A stretch of DNA of 64,000 nt from Vreelandella piezotolerans (GTDB lineage Bacteria; Pseudomonadota; Gammaproteobacteria; Pseudomonadales; Halomonadaceae). The position numbers and the translations under genes are program-made. This document shows positions 50,335 through 60,411 of the stretch, one piece after another. The stretch spans positions 3,348,001 to 3,412,000 of the forward strand of contig NZ_CP048602.1 of assembly GCF_012427705.1 (NCBI RefSeq), written 5' to 3'. The notes beneath the pieces are model-generated. The model saw nothing but the letters and a program-made list of their open reading frames with translations. It ran no database searches and had not been told where the DNA came from. The stretch's first letter is position 1. Each line of letters begins with the position of its first letter.

Positions 50335-53300
50335 TACCATCGCCTCGATCTCACTGACCGGAACCGGGCGACCATACAAATAGCCTTGAAAGGCGTGGCA
50401 GTCGTGAGCCATGAGCCACACCTGCTGGGTCTGGGTTTCGACCCCCTCGGCAATGATGTCGAGGTTCAAGCTCTTGGCCAGGGCGATGGTACTCTCCACG
50501 ATCGCCGCATTGGCCTTGCTCTCAAGTACTTGGTGTACAAAGGACTGATCGATTTTTAGCTGATCCAGCGGCAACTGAGCCAAATAGGCCAACGACGAGT
50601 AGCCGGTGCCAAAATCGTCCAATGAAAAGCGCACACCCAACGCCTTCAAGCTCAACATTTTATCTCGAGCGTCGTCACGGGCCTCCACGAAGAGTGACTC
50701 GGTGACTTCGAGCTTGAGCTGGGCCAGCGGCGCTTGGGTGCGCTGAAATACGTGCTCCACGCGGGACAAAAAGTCCGCCTCGCGAAACTGCAGCGGACTG
50801 ATGTTGACCGAGATCGTCAGGTGGCTGAGCAGCGGTGAAGGCGCCCAGCGAGCAAGCTGCTGGCAGGACTCCTCCAATACCCATTCGCCCACGTCGTTGA
50901 TCAGCCCGGTGCTCTCCAGTAGTGGAATAAACTCCCCCGGAGAGACCATGCCACGCTCGGGGTGCTGCCAACGCAGCAGCGCTTCCACCCCGGTGAGCAT
51001 ACCGTGGCGATCCACCTGAGGCTGATAGTGAAGTCGCCATTGCTGATTCTCCAATGCCTGGCGCAGTTCCGCCTCAAGCTTCACTTTGGCCAGCAGCGCG
51101 GCCTGCATGGAGGGATCGAAGAAACGCAGCGATTGTCGCCCGCCCGTCTTGGCTTGAGAGAGCGCCATATCTACCTGCTGTAGATAGTCGTCGGCGCTCC
51201 GCTGACTATCCGACACGATGGTAATGCCCACGCTGGCACTCACCACGGCACTCTCTTCACCAATTGGGACGGGCTCGTCCAGCGCCGCTAACAGTTTTTT
51301 GGCGATGTGCTCGACTAACGCGTGCGTTTGGCGTGGGCTACCATCCACGCCTTCGATCAACACGGCAAATTCGTCACTGCCCAGCCGAGCGAGCGTGTCG
51401 GTGTCACGCAGCATTTGACCGAATCGGCGGGCCACGCACTGCAACAGTTGGTCCCCCGCGTGATGCCCCAAGGTGTCGTTCACATGGTTGAAGTTATCGA
51501 TGTCGATCAGCAAGAGCGCGCCACAGCGCTGATGGCGGTTTAGCTCCTTCAGCGCCGTGCCGACACGGTCCATGAAGAGACGCCGGTTGGCGAATCCGGT
51601 GAGCGGGTCGTAAAACGCCAACTGGTGAATCTCCTGCTCGGCAGCTTTGCGCTCACTGATATCGCTCATGGTGGCGACGTAGTGGGTCAGCTCGCCCGCC
51701 GCGTCGTAAACCGCACTAATGGTCAGCCACTCGGGAAACAGCTCACCGTTTTTGCGCTGATTCCAAATTTCTCCTTCCCAACTCCCCGTGGCCATGACGC
51801 TGCGCCACAAACGACGATAAAACGCCGCGTTATGGTGGCCCGAGCTGAACATGCGCGGATTCTTGCCCACCACTTCTTCATCGCTGTAGCCAGTAATGCG
51901 TTTGAAGGTATCGTTGACCTTTAAAATATGACCCCGCGCGTCCGCCACCATGATGCCCAAGTGCGCCTGAAAAGCCGCAGCCGCGATTTTCAGCTCGACT
52001 TCTGCTTGTTTCGCGTCGGTAATATCGCGGGTCACGGATAAAACTCCTTCGATGTGATGAGTGTGACTGGCCAACGGGCTCACCGTGGCGTGAAAGTGAC
52101 GCTGCTGCTGGCCAAGCAGTAACGGATATTCGAACGTCGCCACCTGTCCGGAGCGCTGGACTTGGTGGAACACCTTATCAAACGCCTTGGCCAGCGTAGC
52201 AGGCAGTACTTCATCATAATGTCGCCCTAGCGCTTGCTGGCTTTCCAGCAGAAGTTTATCCTTCTCGATGGCGTGAACGAAGCGAAACCGCCCTTGGCCA
52301 TCGAAGACGAAAATCAAATCTTGCAACGAGTTGATCAGCGCGTCCAAGCGCGCCTCCCGGGATTGCAGCCGATACGAGAGCGACAGTCGATTCAAATAGT
52401 GCCGCACGCCCCAGGCCCCCAGTAGCAACATCCCTCCCATTGCCAGCGTGAGAACCAGGCCGCGTTGACGCCAACCGGCAAGCTGGCGCTGCACATCGAC
52501 CCCGACCACTACCAGTACGGGGTAATTGCCGACACGCTGCATATGGAACAGGCGCTCGCGCCCGTCCAGCGGCGAGCGAGCCGTAAACGTTTGAGAGGCT
52601 TGCTGGGTGGTCAGCCACTGCCGTGTCGCCGGATCGTCGATCTGCATGCCCACCAAGGCAGGTGGATCAGGCACGGGATGACGAGCGATGAGCTTCAAGC
52701 TACCGTCGACCAAGCTCATGCTTTCGCCATCATAAACGCGCATTTGTTGAAGAGCGTCCATCAGGGTTTGGGGCACCAAACGCGCGACCACGACGCCATC
52801 GAAACGATCGTTTTCGCCGCTGATTCGCCGAGCGTGATAGAGATAAAACTGACGATCCTCGTCCGACCAGTAAAGCGGCGTCACGAGCTCGCGCTGGCCC
52901 CCTTGCTGAAACGAGCGAAAAAAATCAGTGTGACTAATATCGATGCCCGCATGGCGATTATCACGACTACTGATCCATACGCGCCCTTGGTCGTTGAGAA
53001 TACCGATCTCATTGATCAGCGGCATATACCGGGTCAAGGCTTCTACGGCCCCCTGTATGTCGGCCATACCGTCAGCGCTATCGAACCCGCGGGTCTCAAC
53101 GTGCTGAGCCAAGGTGAAAAGTGCTTGCCCGCTCTGCCCAAAGACGCCTTTCGCCCACTCGGTCATGACGTTAGAGCGGGCAGAGGCCCGGGCTTCTGCC
53201 GCACGAATCTCCTGCTGGTACTGGCCAGTCAATAGCCAACCAAACAGCGACACCACCACACACAGCGCCAAAAAGAAAAAGCCGATCGCGCGTCGCTGCA

Positions 53301-53364
53301 AACGTCGATAACGTGGCAATACGGGCACATCGCGGCTCGTTGCATCACTGCGAGAAGGAAACAT
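50314..53364 (-). CDS. dCache-PAS-PAS-GGDEF-EAL c-di-GMP protein
   Basis: A 1016-residue membrane protein. Membrane helices at about 27-47 and 298-318 flank a periplasmic sensor of Cache type (SRDNRHAGIDISHTDFFRSF). A PAS domain (about 330-450), a second PAS with PAC (about 455-575, NDTFKRITGYSDEEVVGKNP), a GGDEF domain (about 575-745) with the loop RLGSDEFAVL, and an EAL domain (about 755-1005) follow. EAL key residues are intact: VEALLRW, LEVTESLF, DDFGTGYSSL, KIDQSFV and EGVETQ. The cyclase loop is GSDEF, not GGDEF; it may be inactive or regulatory, so a phosphodiesterase is the better guess. Its periplasmic ligand is unknown. Confidence 0.88.
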   Translation of the reverse strand: MFPSRSDATSRDVPVLPRYRRLQRRAIGFFFLALCVVVSLFGWLLTGQYQQEIRAAEARASARSNVMTEWAKGVFGQSGQALFTLAQHVETRGFDSADGMADIQGAVEALTRYMPLINEIGILNDQGRVWISSRDNRHAGIDISHTDFFRSFQQGGQRELVTPLYWSDEDRQFYLYHARRISGENDRFDGVVVARLVPQTLMDALQQMRVYDGESMSLVDGSLKLIARHPVPDPPALVGMQIDDPATRQWLTTQQASQTFTARSPLDGRERLFHMQRVGNYPVLVVVGVDVQRQLAGWRQRGLVLTLAMGGMLLLGAWGVRHYLNRLSLSYRLQSREARLDALINSLQDLIFVFDGQGRFRFVHAIEKDKLLLESQQALGRHYDEVLPATLAKAFDKVFHQVQRSGQVATFEYPLLLGQQQRHFHATVSPLASHTHHIEGVLSVTRDITDAKQAEVELKIAAAAFQAHLGIMVADARGHILKVNDTFKRITGYSDEEVVGKNPRMFSSGHHNAAFYRRLWRSVMATGSWEGEIWNQRKNGELFPEWLTISAVYDAAGELTHYVATMSDISERKAAEQEIHQLAFYDPLTGFANRRLFMDRVGTALKELNRHQRCGALLLIDIDNFNHVNDTLGHHAGDQLLQCVARRFGQMLRDTDTLARLGSDEFAVLIEGVDGSPRQTHALVEHIAKKLLAALDEPVPIGEESAVVSASVGITIVSDSQRSADDYLQQVDMALSQAKTGGRQSLRFFDPSMQAALLAKVKLEAELRQALENQQWRLHYQPQVDRHGMLTGVEALLRWQHPERGMVSPGEFIPLLESTGLINDVGEWVLEESCQQLARWAPSPLLSHLTISVNISPLQFREADFLSRVEHVFQRTQAPLAQLKLEVTESLFVEARDDARDKMLSLKALGVRFSLDDFGTGYSSLAYLAQLPLDQLKIDQSFVHQVLESKANAAIVESTIALAKSLNLDIIAEGVETQTQQVWLMAHDCHAFQGYLYGRPVPVSEIEAMVSGRFHS

Positions 53365-53553
53365 GGCACATCGACCTTATTCAGGTATCCCGCAGGCGCA
53401 CCTGATACAGTGTAAAAAAGAACAGTGGAAGATACACCAACGCCAGGCCAAGATGACATCACCCCATAGTGGCGCGTTGTTTTTTTGATGTATATCAGTT
53501 TTTAGCCAGCTTAATTCTTCAATAAGCGCCCTTTTTATCAAGAAGAGGCAGTT

Positions 53554-54462
53554 ATGGCATCGCTAGGCCAAATGAGCGACTACGACATACGTCTAGTGCG
53601 TATTTTTAAAACGGTGGTGGAGTGCGGAGGCTTCACTGCAGCCGAGACCACGCTGGGCATTAGCCGCTCGGCGATTAGTCAGCACATGAGCGACCTTGAA
53701 AGCAGGCTGGGCTTTTCGCTATGTCAACGTGGGCGTGGAGGCTTTAGCCTGACAGAAGAGGGTAAGGAGATTTACCAGGCGGGACTCACACTGCTTACGG
53801 CGCTGGAAACGTTCAAAAGCGATGTGAATGCGCTACACCATACCATCAAAGGCGAGCTGAACATCGGCATTACCGACAATCTCGTCACCCTCCCCGCCAT
53901 GAATGTCACCCATGCGCTAGCCGCACTGACCGCCCCCCACCATGAGGTCACGGTACACATTCATATGGAGCCCTCAGATGCGGTGATTCGCGGCGTGATG
54001 GACGGTCATCTACACGTGGGCGTCGTGCCCGCCGTGAACCTGCCCACCAGCCTGGAAACACGCTTGCTCTACGACGAGCCCTCTTACCTATACTGCTCCG
54101 CTGGCCACCCGCTGTTCAGCGTACCCGACGACGCCGAGAGCGCCGCCCAGCTCGCTCGATACCCGGCCATTCGACCCCGCTATCCGCTTCCCGACATGGC
54201 ACGTCAGGCCCACGAAGCGCTCAACCTACAAGCCTCCGCTTCCGACCGGGAGGGCGCGGCGTTCCTGATCCTCACCGGCCGATTCATCGGCTTTCTACCC
54301 GAGCATGTCGCCGCACAGTGGGTCGCCGCAGGCAAAATGCGCGCTCTGCATCCGACCACTCGGCACTATCGTATTCCCTTCGTGCTGGTCACACGCCACG
54401 ACCGACGACCCAACCGTGTGGTCGATGCGTTTTTGGGGTTTGTCGAACAACGCGAATCATAA
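53554..54462 (+). CDS. LysR-family regulator beside the pyrimidine module
   Basis: A 302-residue LysR regulator, with the helix-turn-helix at about 8-67 (GGFTAAETTLGISRSAISQH) and a substrate-binding domain at about 95-295. The ATG follows AGAGG. It is convergent with the NCS1 permease gene, whose promoter lies 1.5 kb away in the gap before the pyrimidine operon. LysR genes often flank such permease/catabolic clusters, so it may control them by binding in that gap, sensing a pyrimidine or beta-amino acid; this is not proven here. Confidence 0.82.
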   Translation: MASLGQMSDYDIRLVRIFKTVVECGGFTAAETTLGISRSAISQHMSDLESRLGFSLCQRGRGGFSLTEEGKEIYQAGLTLLTALETFKSDVNALHHTIKGELNIGITDNLVTLPAMNVTHALAALTAPHHEVTVHIHMEPSDAVIRGVMDGHLHVGVVPAVNLPTSLETRLLYDEPSYLYCSAGHPLFSVPDDAESAAQLARYPAIRPRYPLPDMARQAHEALNLQASASDREGAAFLILTGRFIGFLPEHVAAQWVAAGKMRALHPTTRHYRIPFVLVTRHDRRPNRVVDAFLGFVEQRES

Positions 54463-54468
54463 AGCATA

Positions 54469-54491
54469 ACGCCCGGTAAAGTGCCGGGCGT
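54469..54491. terminator. weak hairpin between LysR and NCS1 genes
   Basis: ACGCCCGG and CCGGGCGT form an 8-bp perfect stem with a seven-base loop, seven bases after the LysR stop. No T-run follows on either strand, so termination would be weak or need Rho. Confidence 0.45.
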
Positions 54492-54526
54492 CATAGCGTG
54501 GTTCAGTCATCAAACCGGATAACGAC

Positions 54527-56038
54527 TTATTTTACGACCTCACTCGCCGCGAGAGGTACAGGCCCCACCTGAGGCGACGTTGCCAGTGCTTGGCTGGCGA
54601 GGTAATAGACGACTGCCCCCAGCGCGGAGCCCGTAAACCAGCCGTAGTCATAGAACCAGTTCATGGTACCGGTCAGCAGCGAGAGCAGCGTTAACGCCAC
54701 CGGAACACCAAAGGCGATAAAACCGGCGATATTGACGGCGGGATAAGCATGGTGGTCCATATACAGGCTCGGCACATCCAAACGCTGCTTTTTAATCAGG
54801 AAGTAATCCACCGCCATGATGCCAGCGATGGGCCCTAACAGGCTGGAGTAGCCCAGCAGCCAGTTGGAGTACATCTGCTCCAGAGAAACGCCCTGGCTCA
54901 CCACCCCCGCCTTTTGCAGCAGGTCGTAACCCATCAGCAACACCCCTACAGCCCCTGTCAGCAGCACTCCTCGCGTTTGATTGATAAATTTAGGCGCAAT
55001 ATTTTGGAAATCATTGGTAGGGGAAACAATGTTAGCGGCAGTATTCGTGGAGAGTGTCGCGATAATGATCAATACCATCGCCAGCACCACCCAAGCAGGA
55101 CTGTCAATCATCCCAATCAAATTGACTGGATCAGCAATGGTCTGTCCTACCAGCGACTCAGACGCTGCGGTAAGCACCACACCAAGGGCAGCAAAGAAGA
55201 ACATGGTCAACGGCAAGCCCAGGATCTGCCCGACGATCTGGTCCTTCTGGCTCTTGGCGAAGCGACTGAAATCAGGAATGTTCAGTGACAGCGTTGCCCA
55301 GAAGCCCACCATGGCCGTCAGGCCAGCAAAGAAGTAACCATACACCGAAGCCCCTTCCGGGCGCGACGGCGGCTGGGCCAGCAGCTCGGTCATCGACATG
55401 TGCGGCCACGCCCACATCATCAACCCGATCCCTACGGCCAGCAGCAGCGGCGCTGCCAGGGTTTCCAGCCACTTGATCGACTCGGCCCCGCGAATCACCA
55501 CGTACAGGTTCATGGCGCCAAACACGAAGAAGCCAATCACCTCGCCGACACCTCCCAGCGCCGCCCAGGCGGGAAACAGCGCCGACAGCAGCAGGTGAAT
55601 GGCCAGCCCGCCAAACATGGTTTGAATGCCAAACCAGCCGCAGCCCACCAGCGCCCTCACCAGGCAGGGCACGTTGGAGCCCAGGATACCAAACGAAGAG
55701 CGCAGCACCACCGGAAAGGGAATGCCGAATTTGGTGCCGGGAAAAGCGTTCAGCGTCAGCGGAATCAGCACGATCACGTTGGCCAGCAGAATGGCCAACA
55801 GCGCCTCGCCAACGCTCAGCCCAAAGTAGGCCGTGAGCACGCCGCCCAGGGTGTAGGTGGGTACGCAGATCGACATACCGACCCACAGCGCCGCAATGTT
55901 CCATTTGCTCCAGGTACGCTCTTTTGCTTCGGTGGGCGCAATATCCTCGTTGAAGCGGGCGCTTTCACGTACATCGTCTTCCACTGCCAGTTCGACCAAC
56001 CCCTGCTGATCGATCATTCGAGATTTCGCTGCCGTCAT
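54527..56038 (-). CDS. NCS1-family nucleobase permease
   Basis: A 503-residue membrane protein with about twelve hydrophobic helices. It has the NCS1 features SKWNIAALWVGMSICVPTYT and GIPFPVVLRSSFGILGSNVP near the first helices, NLNIPDFSRFAKS-like text (LSLNIPDFSRFAKSQKDQI) near 265, the sodium-site NTAANIVSPTNDFQNIAP near 340, and LLGPIAGIMAVDYFLIKKQR near 405. This group includes the hydantoin, allantoin and uracil permeases. Beside dihydropyrimidinase, beta-ureidopropionase and PreTA it most likely imports uracil, thymine or dihydropyrimidines with sodium or protons. It is divergent from the catabolic operon. Confidence 0.88.
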   Translation of the reverse strand: MTAAKSRMIDQQGLVELAVEDDVRESARFNEDIAPTEAKERTWSKWNIAALWVGMSICVPTYTLGGVLTAYFGLSVGEALLAILLANVIVLIPLTLNAFPGTKFGIPFPVVLRSSFGILGSNVPCLVRALVGCGWFGIQTMFGGLAIHLLLSALFPAWAALGGVGEVIGFFVFGAMNLYVVIRGAESIKWLETLAAPLLLAVGIGLMMWAWPHMSMTELLAQPPSRPEGASVYGYFFAGLTAMVGFWATLSLNIPDFSRFAKSQKDQIVGQILGLPLTMFFFAALGVVLTAASESLVGQTIADPVNLIGMIDSPAWVVLAMVLIIIATLSTNTAANIVSPTNDFQNIAPKFINQTRGVLLTGAVGVLLMGYDLLQKAGVVSQGVSLEQMYSNWLLGYSSLLGPIAGIMAVDYFLIKKQRLDVPSLYMDHHAYPAVNIAGFIAFGVPVALTLLSLLTGTMNWFYDYGWFTGSALGAVVYYLASQALATSPQVGPVPLAASEVVK

Positions 56039-56652
56039 CGTTGTCTCCTTAGCCTCGCCATTGCTTTTTTTATCTTCAAAGGTTCAACAGGTTACCCAGC
56101 AATAAGCGTGCCCAAAACCACACACTCACCGCTAACTCATTGAACACAAAGCTGACTAAAAAGACATATATAAAAAAGAAACTCTCTACATCATTGTTGT
56201 TATAGCAACGGGTATTAAAACTTACTAAACAGGGTAGCGGCATATTCATAAAACGCACCATAAGAATGCAAAGAATCAATATGAAAATAAAAATACAAAA
56301 CACAAACTATTGATTTAAAATCATAAAAAAGAAACGCCATAATAGTGCAGCATCTCACCAAATTGATAAAAACGGCCAACTTAAAATTTAAAAAACAGAA
56401 AAAACAGTCACTTGAAAGACAACCAGGCTTTTTATAAAAACTTCTTGCAAAACGTCTTCAATCAGCGCTATGTTCAAAAAACTGTCTATCATGACAGCTT
56501 TGCTAACAATTATAAGTGTCGACCATGAGTCGATGTCATGACACGCCTAGCGATCTTTTCCGCCACTCATCGATACCGGCAGAAAAGCCACCCATAGCTG
56601 ACCTCCCATCCATTCGGATGGTCGGCGCGTTATGACAAAAGAGGGGTAGTCC
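56039..56652. promoter_or_regulatory. 614-bp AT-rich divergent regulatory region
   Basis: This gap between the permease and the beta-ureidopropionase gene is much richer in A and T than the coding regions around it, especially 56150-56530. It holds CTGTCTATCATGACAG at 56482-56497 and TGTCATGACA at 56534-56543, both containing TCATGACA, 47 bp apart, and a 6-bp hairpin with ATTC loop at 56606-56621. No tRNA, transposon remnant or convincing small gene was found. Control of both flanking genes probably resides here. Confidence 0.6.
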
Positions 56653-57519
56653 ATGCAGAAAATGAAGATTGGCCTGATTCAGATGGCCCTGAATACCAGC
56701 ACTGATCAAGAACCCGGCGCCATTCGTGACGCGATGAACGAAGCGCACCTGCCCATGATTCAGCAAGCCGCCGAGCAAGGCGTGCAGGTGCTGTGCTTCC
56801 AGGAAGTGTTCAATCAGCCCTATTTTTGCCCCAGCCAGGACAGCAAGTGGTACGCCGCCGCCGAGCGGGTGCCGGAAGGCCCCACCTGCCAGATGATGCA
56901 GAAGCTCGCGGCCGAGCACCGCATGGTAATCATCGTCCCTATCTATGAAGAGACCGAGACCGGCGTTTACTACAACACGGCGGCGGTATTCGACGCTGAC
57001 GGTAGCTACCTGGGCAAATACCACAAGACACACATTCCCCAGGTGGCTGGCTTTTGGGAGAAGTTTTTCTTCAAGCCGGGGCAATCCAACTGGCCGGTTT
57101 TCGATACTACCTACGGCAAGATCGGCGTGTACATCTGCTACGACCGCCACTTCCCGGAAGGCTGGCGGGCACTGGCGCTCAACGGCGCCGAAGTGATTTT
57201 CAACCCTTCTGCCACGGTGGCCGGTCTTTCCCAATACCTATGGGAGCTGGAGCAACCCGCCTCTGCCGCTGCCAACGGCTGCTTCATCGCCGCGATCAAC
57301 CGGGTTGGCACCGAGGCGCCCTGGAATATCGGCGACTTCTACGGCTCCAGCTACATCGTCAACCCACGCGGCAAGATCGAGGCCCAGGCCAGCGCCACAG
57401 AAGACGAGCTGCTGGTGCATGAGATCGACCTGGATATGGTGCGCGAGGTGCGCAACAACTGGCAGTTCTTCCGCGACCGCCGCCCCGAGACCTACACCCG
57501 CCTCACCGACGGTGAATGA
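56653..57519 (+). CDS. beta-ureidopropionase (N-carbamoyl-beta-alanine amidohydrolase)
   Basis: A 288-residue nitrilase-superfamily amidase. The Glu-Lys-Cys triad is Glu51 in CFQEVF, Lys125 in KYHKTHIP and Cys162 in YICYDRHFPE. The sequence FNQPYFCPSQDSKWYAAAER and NWQFFRDRRPETY are typical of N-carbamoyl-beta-alanine amidohydrolases. It hydrolyses N-carbamoyl-beta-alanine or its 2-methyl form to the beta-amino acid, CO2 and ammonia, the third step of reductive pyrimidine breakdown. ATG has GAGGGG upstream. First gene of the catabolic operon, 34 bases before dihydropyrimidinase. Confidence 0.92.
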   Translation: MQKMKIGLIQMALNTSTDQEPGAIRDAMNEAHLPMIQQAAEQGVQVLCFQEVFNQPYFCPSQDSKWYAAAERVPEGPTCQMMQKLAAEHRMVIIVPIYEETETGVYYNTAAVFDADGSYLGKYHKTHIPQVAGFWEKFFFKPGQSNWPVFDTTYGKIGVYICYDRHFPEGWRALALNGAEVIFNPSATVAGLSQYLWELEQPASAAANGCFIAAINRVGTEAPWNIGDFYGSSYIVNPRGKIEAQASATEDELLVHEIDLDMVREVRNNWQFFRDRRPETYTRLTDGE

Positions 57520-57532
57520 TTCTGCTGGCTAA

Positions 57533-58993
<1,461 letters not shown>

Positions 58994-59031
58994 CCCGCCC
59001 TTTCTCAGAACAGAGCCATGGAGAAACGACC

Positions 59032-60411
59032 GTGACCCATTCACTTGATCATCTGCCCAACGCAAAAGAGGTCGGCACCTACGACCCAGCAACGCTGGCA
59101 AGCAACTTCAGCGATCTTCATCCGCCGCTGACGCCGCGCCAGGCCATCATCGAAAGCCAGCGCTGTCTCTACTGCTACGACGCCCCCTGCGTCGAGGCCT
59201 GCCCGTCGGACATCGACATTCCCAGCTTCATCCGTCAGATCAGTGACAACAACATCAATGGCGCAGCAGAAACCATTCTGGAAGCCAATATCCTCGGTGG
59301 CAGCTGCGCCCGGGTGTGCCCTACGGAAATCCTCTGCGAGCGCAGCTGCGTGCGTAACCACGACGCCGAGTGCCAGCCGGTGCTGATCGGTTTGCTCCAG
59401 CGCCACGCCACCGACCATATGCAGTTCGATAGCCACCCCTTCAAGCGGGCCGCCAGCACTGGCCGCCATGTTGCCGTGGTGGGCGCGGGGCCAGCGGGGC
59501 TCTCCTGCGCCCATCGCTTGGCCATGCTGGGCCATCAGGTAACGATCTTCGAGGCCGAGCAAAAGCCTGGCGGGCTCAACGAGTACGGCATTGCCCGCTA
59601 CAAGATGACCGACGATTTTGCCCGCAAGGAAGTCGAGTTTCTGCTGGGGATTGCCGGCATTGACCTCCAGTACGGCCAACGCCTGGGCGACAACCTCACT
59701 CTCGACACCCTGCGCCAACAGTACGACAGCGTATTCCTGGGATTAGGGCTGGGCGCCAGCCGTACGCTAGGGCTGACCGGCGAAGATGCACCGGGCCTGA
59801 TGCCCGCCGTGGACTACATCAAACCCCTGCGCCAAACCGATGACCTGGGCAGCCTGGCCGTAGCCAAGCGCTGTATCGTGATTGGCGCAGGCAATACCGC
59901 CATCGATATGGCCACGCAAATGGCGCGTTTGGGGGCTAAAGAGGTCACCCTAGTGTATCGCCGTGGCACTGAGGCGATGTCTGCCACCGACCACGAACAG
60001 GAGATCGCCAAGGCCAACGGCGTGCGCATGGTGACCTGGGCCCAGCCGGACGAAATTCTGCTGGACGCCCAAGGGCGGGTGGCAGGCATGCGTTTTGCCA
60101 ACACCACCGAGCAGCAGGGCCGCCTCTCCACCACGGGTGAGACCTTCGAGATCGCGGCGGATGCCATTTTCACCGCCATCGGCCAGGGCTTTGCGGGCGA
60201 CAGCCTACGCGATGCCACCGCCGCCGAACTGGCCCGGGATGGCGAGCGCATCCACGTGGATGAAATGTTCCAAACCTCACTGCCCAACGTGTATGCCGGT
60301 GGCGACTGCGTAAAACCCGGCCAGGACCTCACCGTACAAGCCGTGCAGCACGGCAAGCTGGCCGCCCACGCCATTCATCAAGCGCTCGCCGCCCAGCAGG
60401 AGGCCGCATGA
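59032..60411 (+). CDS. preT: NAD-dependent dihydropyrimidine dehydrogenase, PreT subunit
   Basis: A 459-residue flavoprotein of the glutamate-synthase small-subunit type, with a GTG start at 59032. The N-terminal iron-sulfur domain has CLYCYDAPCVEACPSDIDIP and CARVCPTEILCERSC. FAD binds at VVGAGPAGLSCAHRL near residue 150, NAD(P) at VIGAGNTAIDMATQMARLG near 283, and the end holds ANVYAGGDC-type PNVYAGGDCVKPGQDLTVQA. It takes electrons from NADH and passes them to PreA to reduce uracil or thymine. The stop overlaps preA as ATGA, implying a 1:1 complex. Confidence 0.93.
   Translation: MTHSLDHLPNAKEVGTYDPATLASNFSDLHPPLTPRQAIIESQRCLYCYDAPCVEACPSDIDIPSFIRQISDNNINGAAETILEANILGGSCARVCPTEILCERSCVRNHDAECQPVLIGLLQRHATDHMQFDSHPFKRAASTGRHVAVVGAGPAGLSCAHRLAMLGHQVTIFEAEQKPGGLNEYGIARYKMTDDFARKEVEFLLGIAGIDLQYGQRLGDNLTLDTLRQQYDSVFLGLGLGASRTLGLTGEDAPGLMPAVDYIKPLRQTDDLGSLAVAKRCIVIGAGNTAIDMATQMARLGAKEVTLVYRRGTEAMSATDHEQEIAKANGVRMVTWAQPDEILLDAQGRVAGMRFANTTEQQGRLSTTGETFEIAADAIFTAIGQGFAGDSLRDATAAELARDGERIHVDEMFQTSLPNVYAGGDCVKPGQDLTVQAVQHGKLAAHAIHQALAAQQEAA

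Noticed and set aside
56076..56303. 75-codon hydrophobic open frame in the AT-rich pyrimidine gap
   Set aside because: Its residues (long runs of F, I, L) follow from the AT-rich sequence, and it has no convincing ribosome-binding site. Treated as non-coding regulatory DNA.
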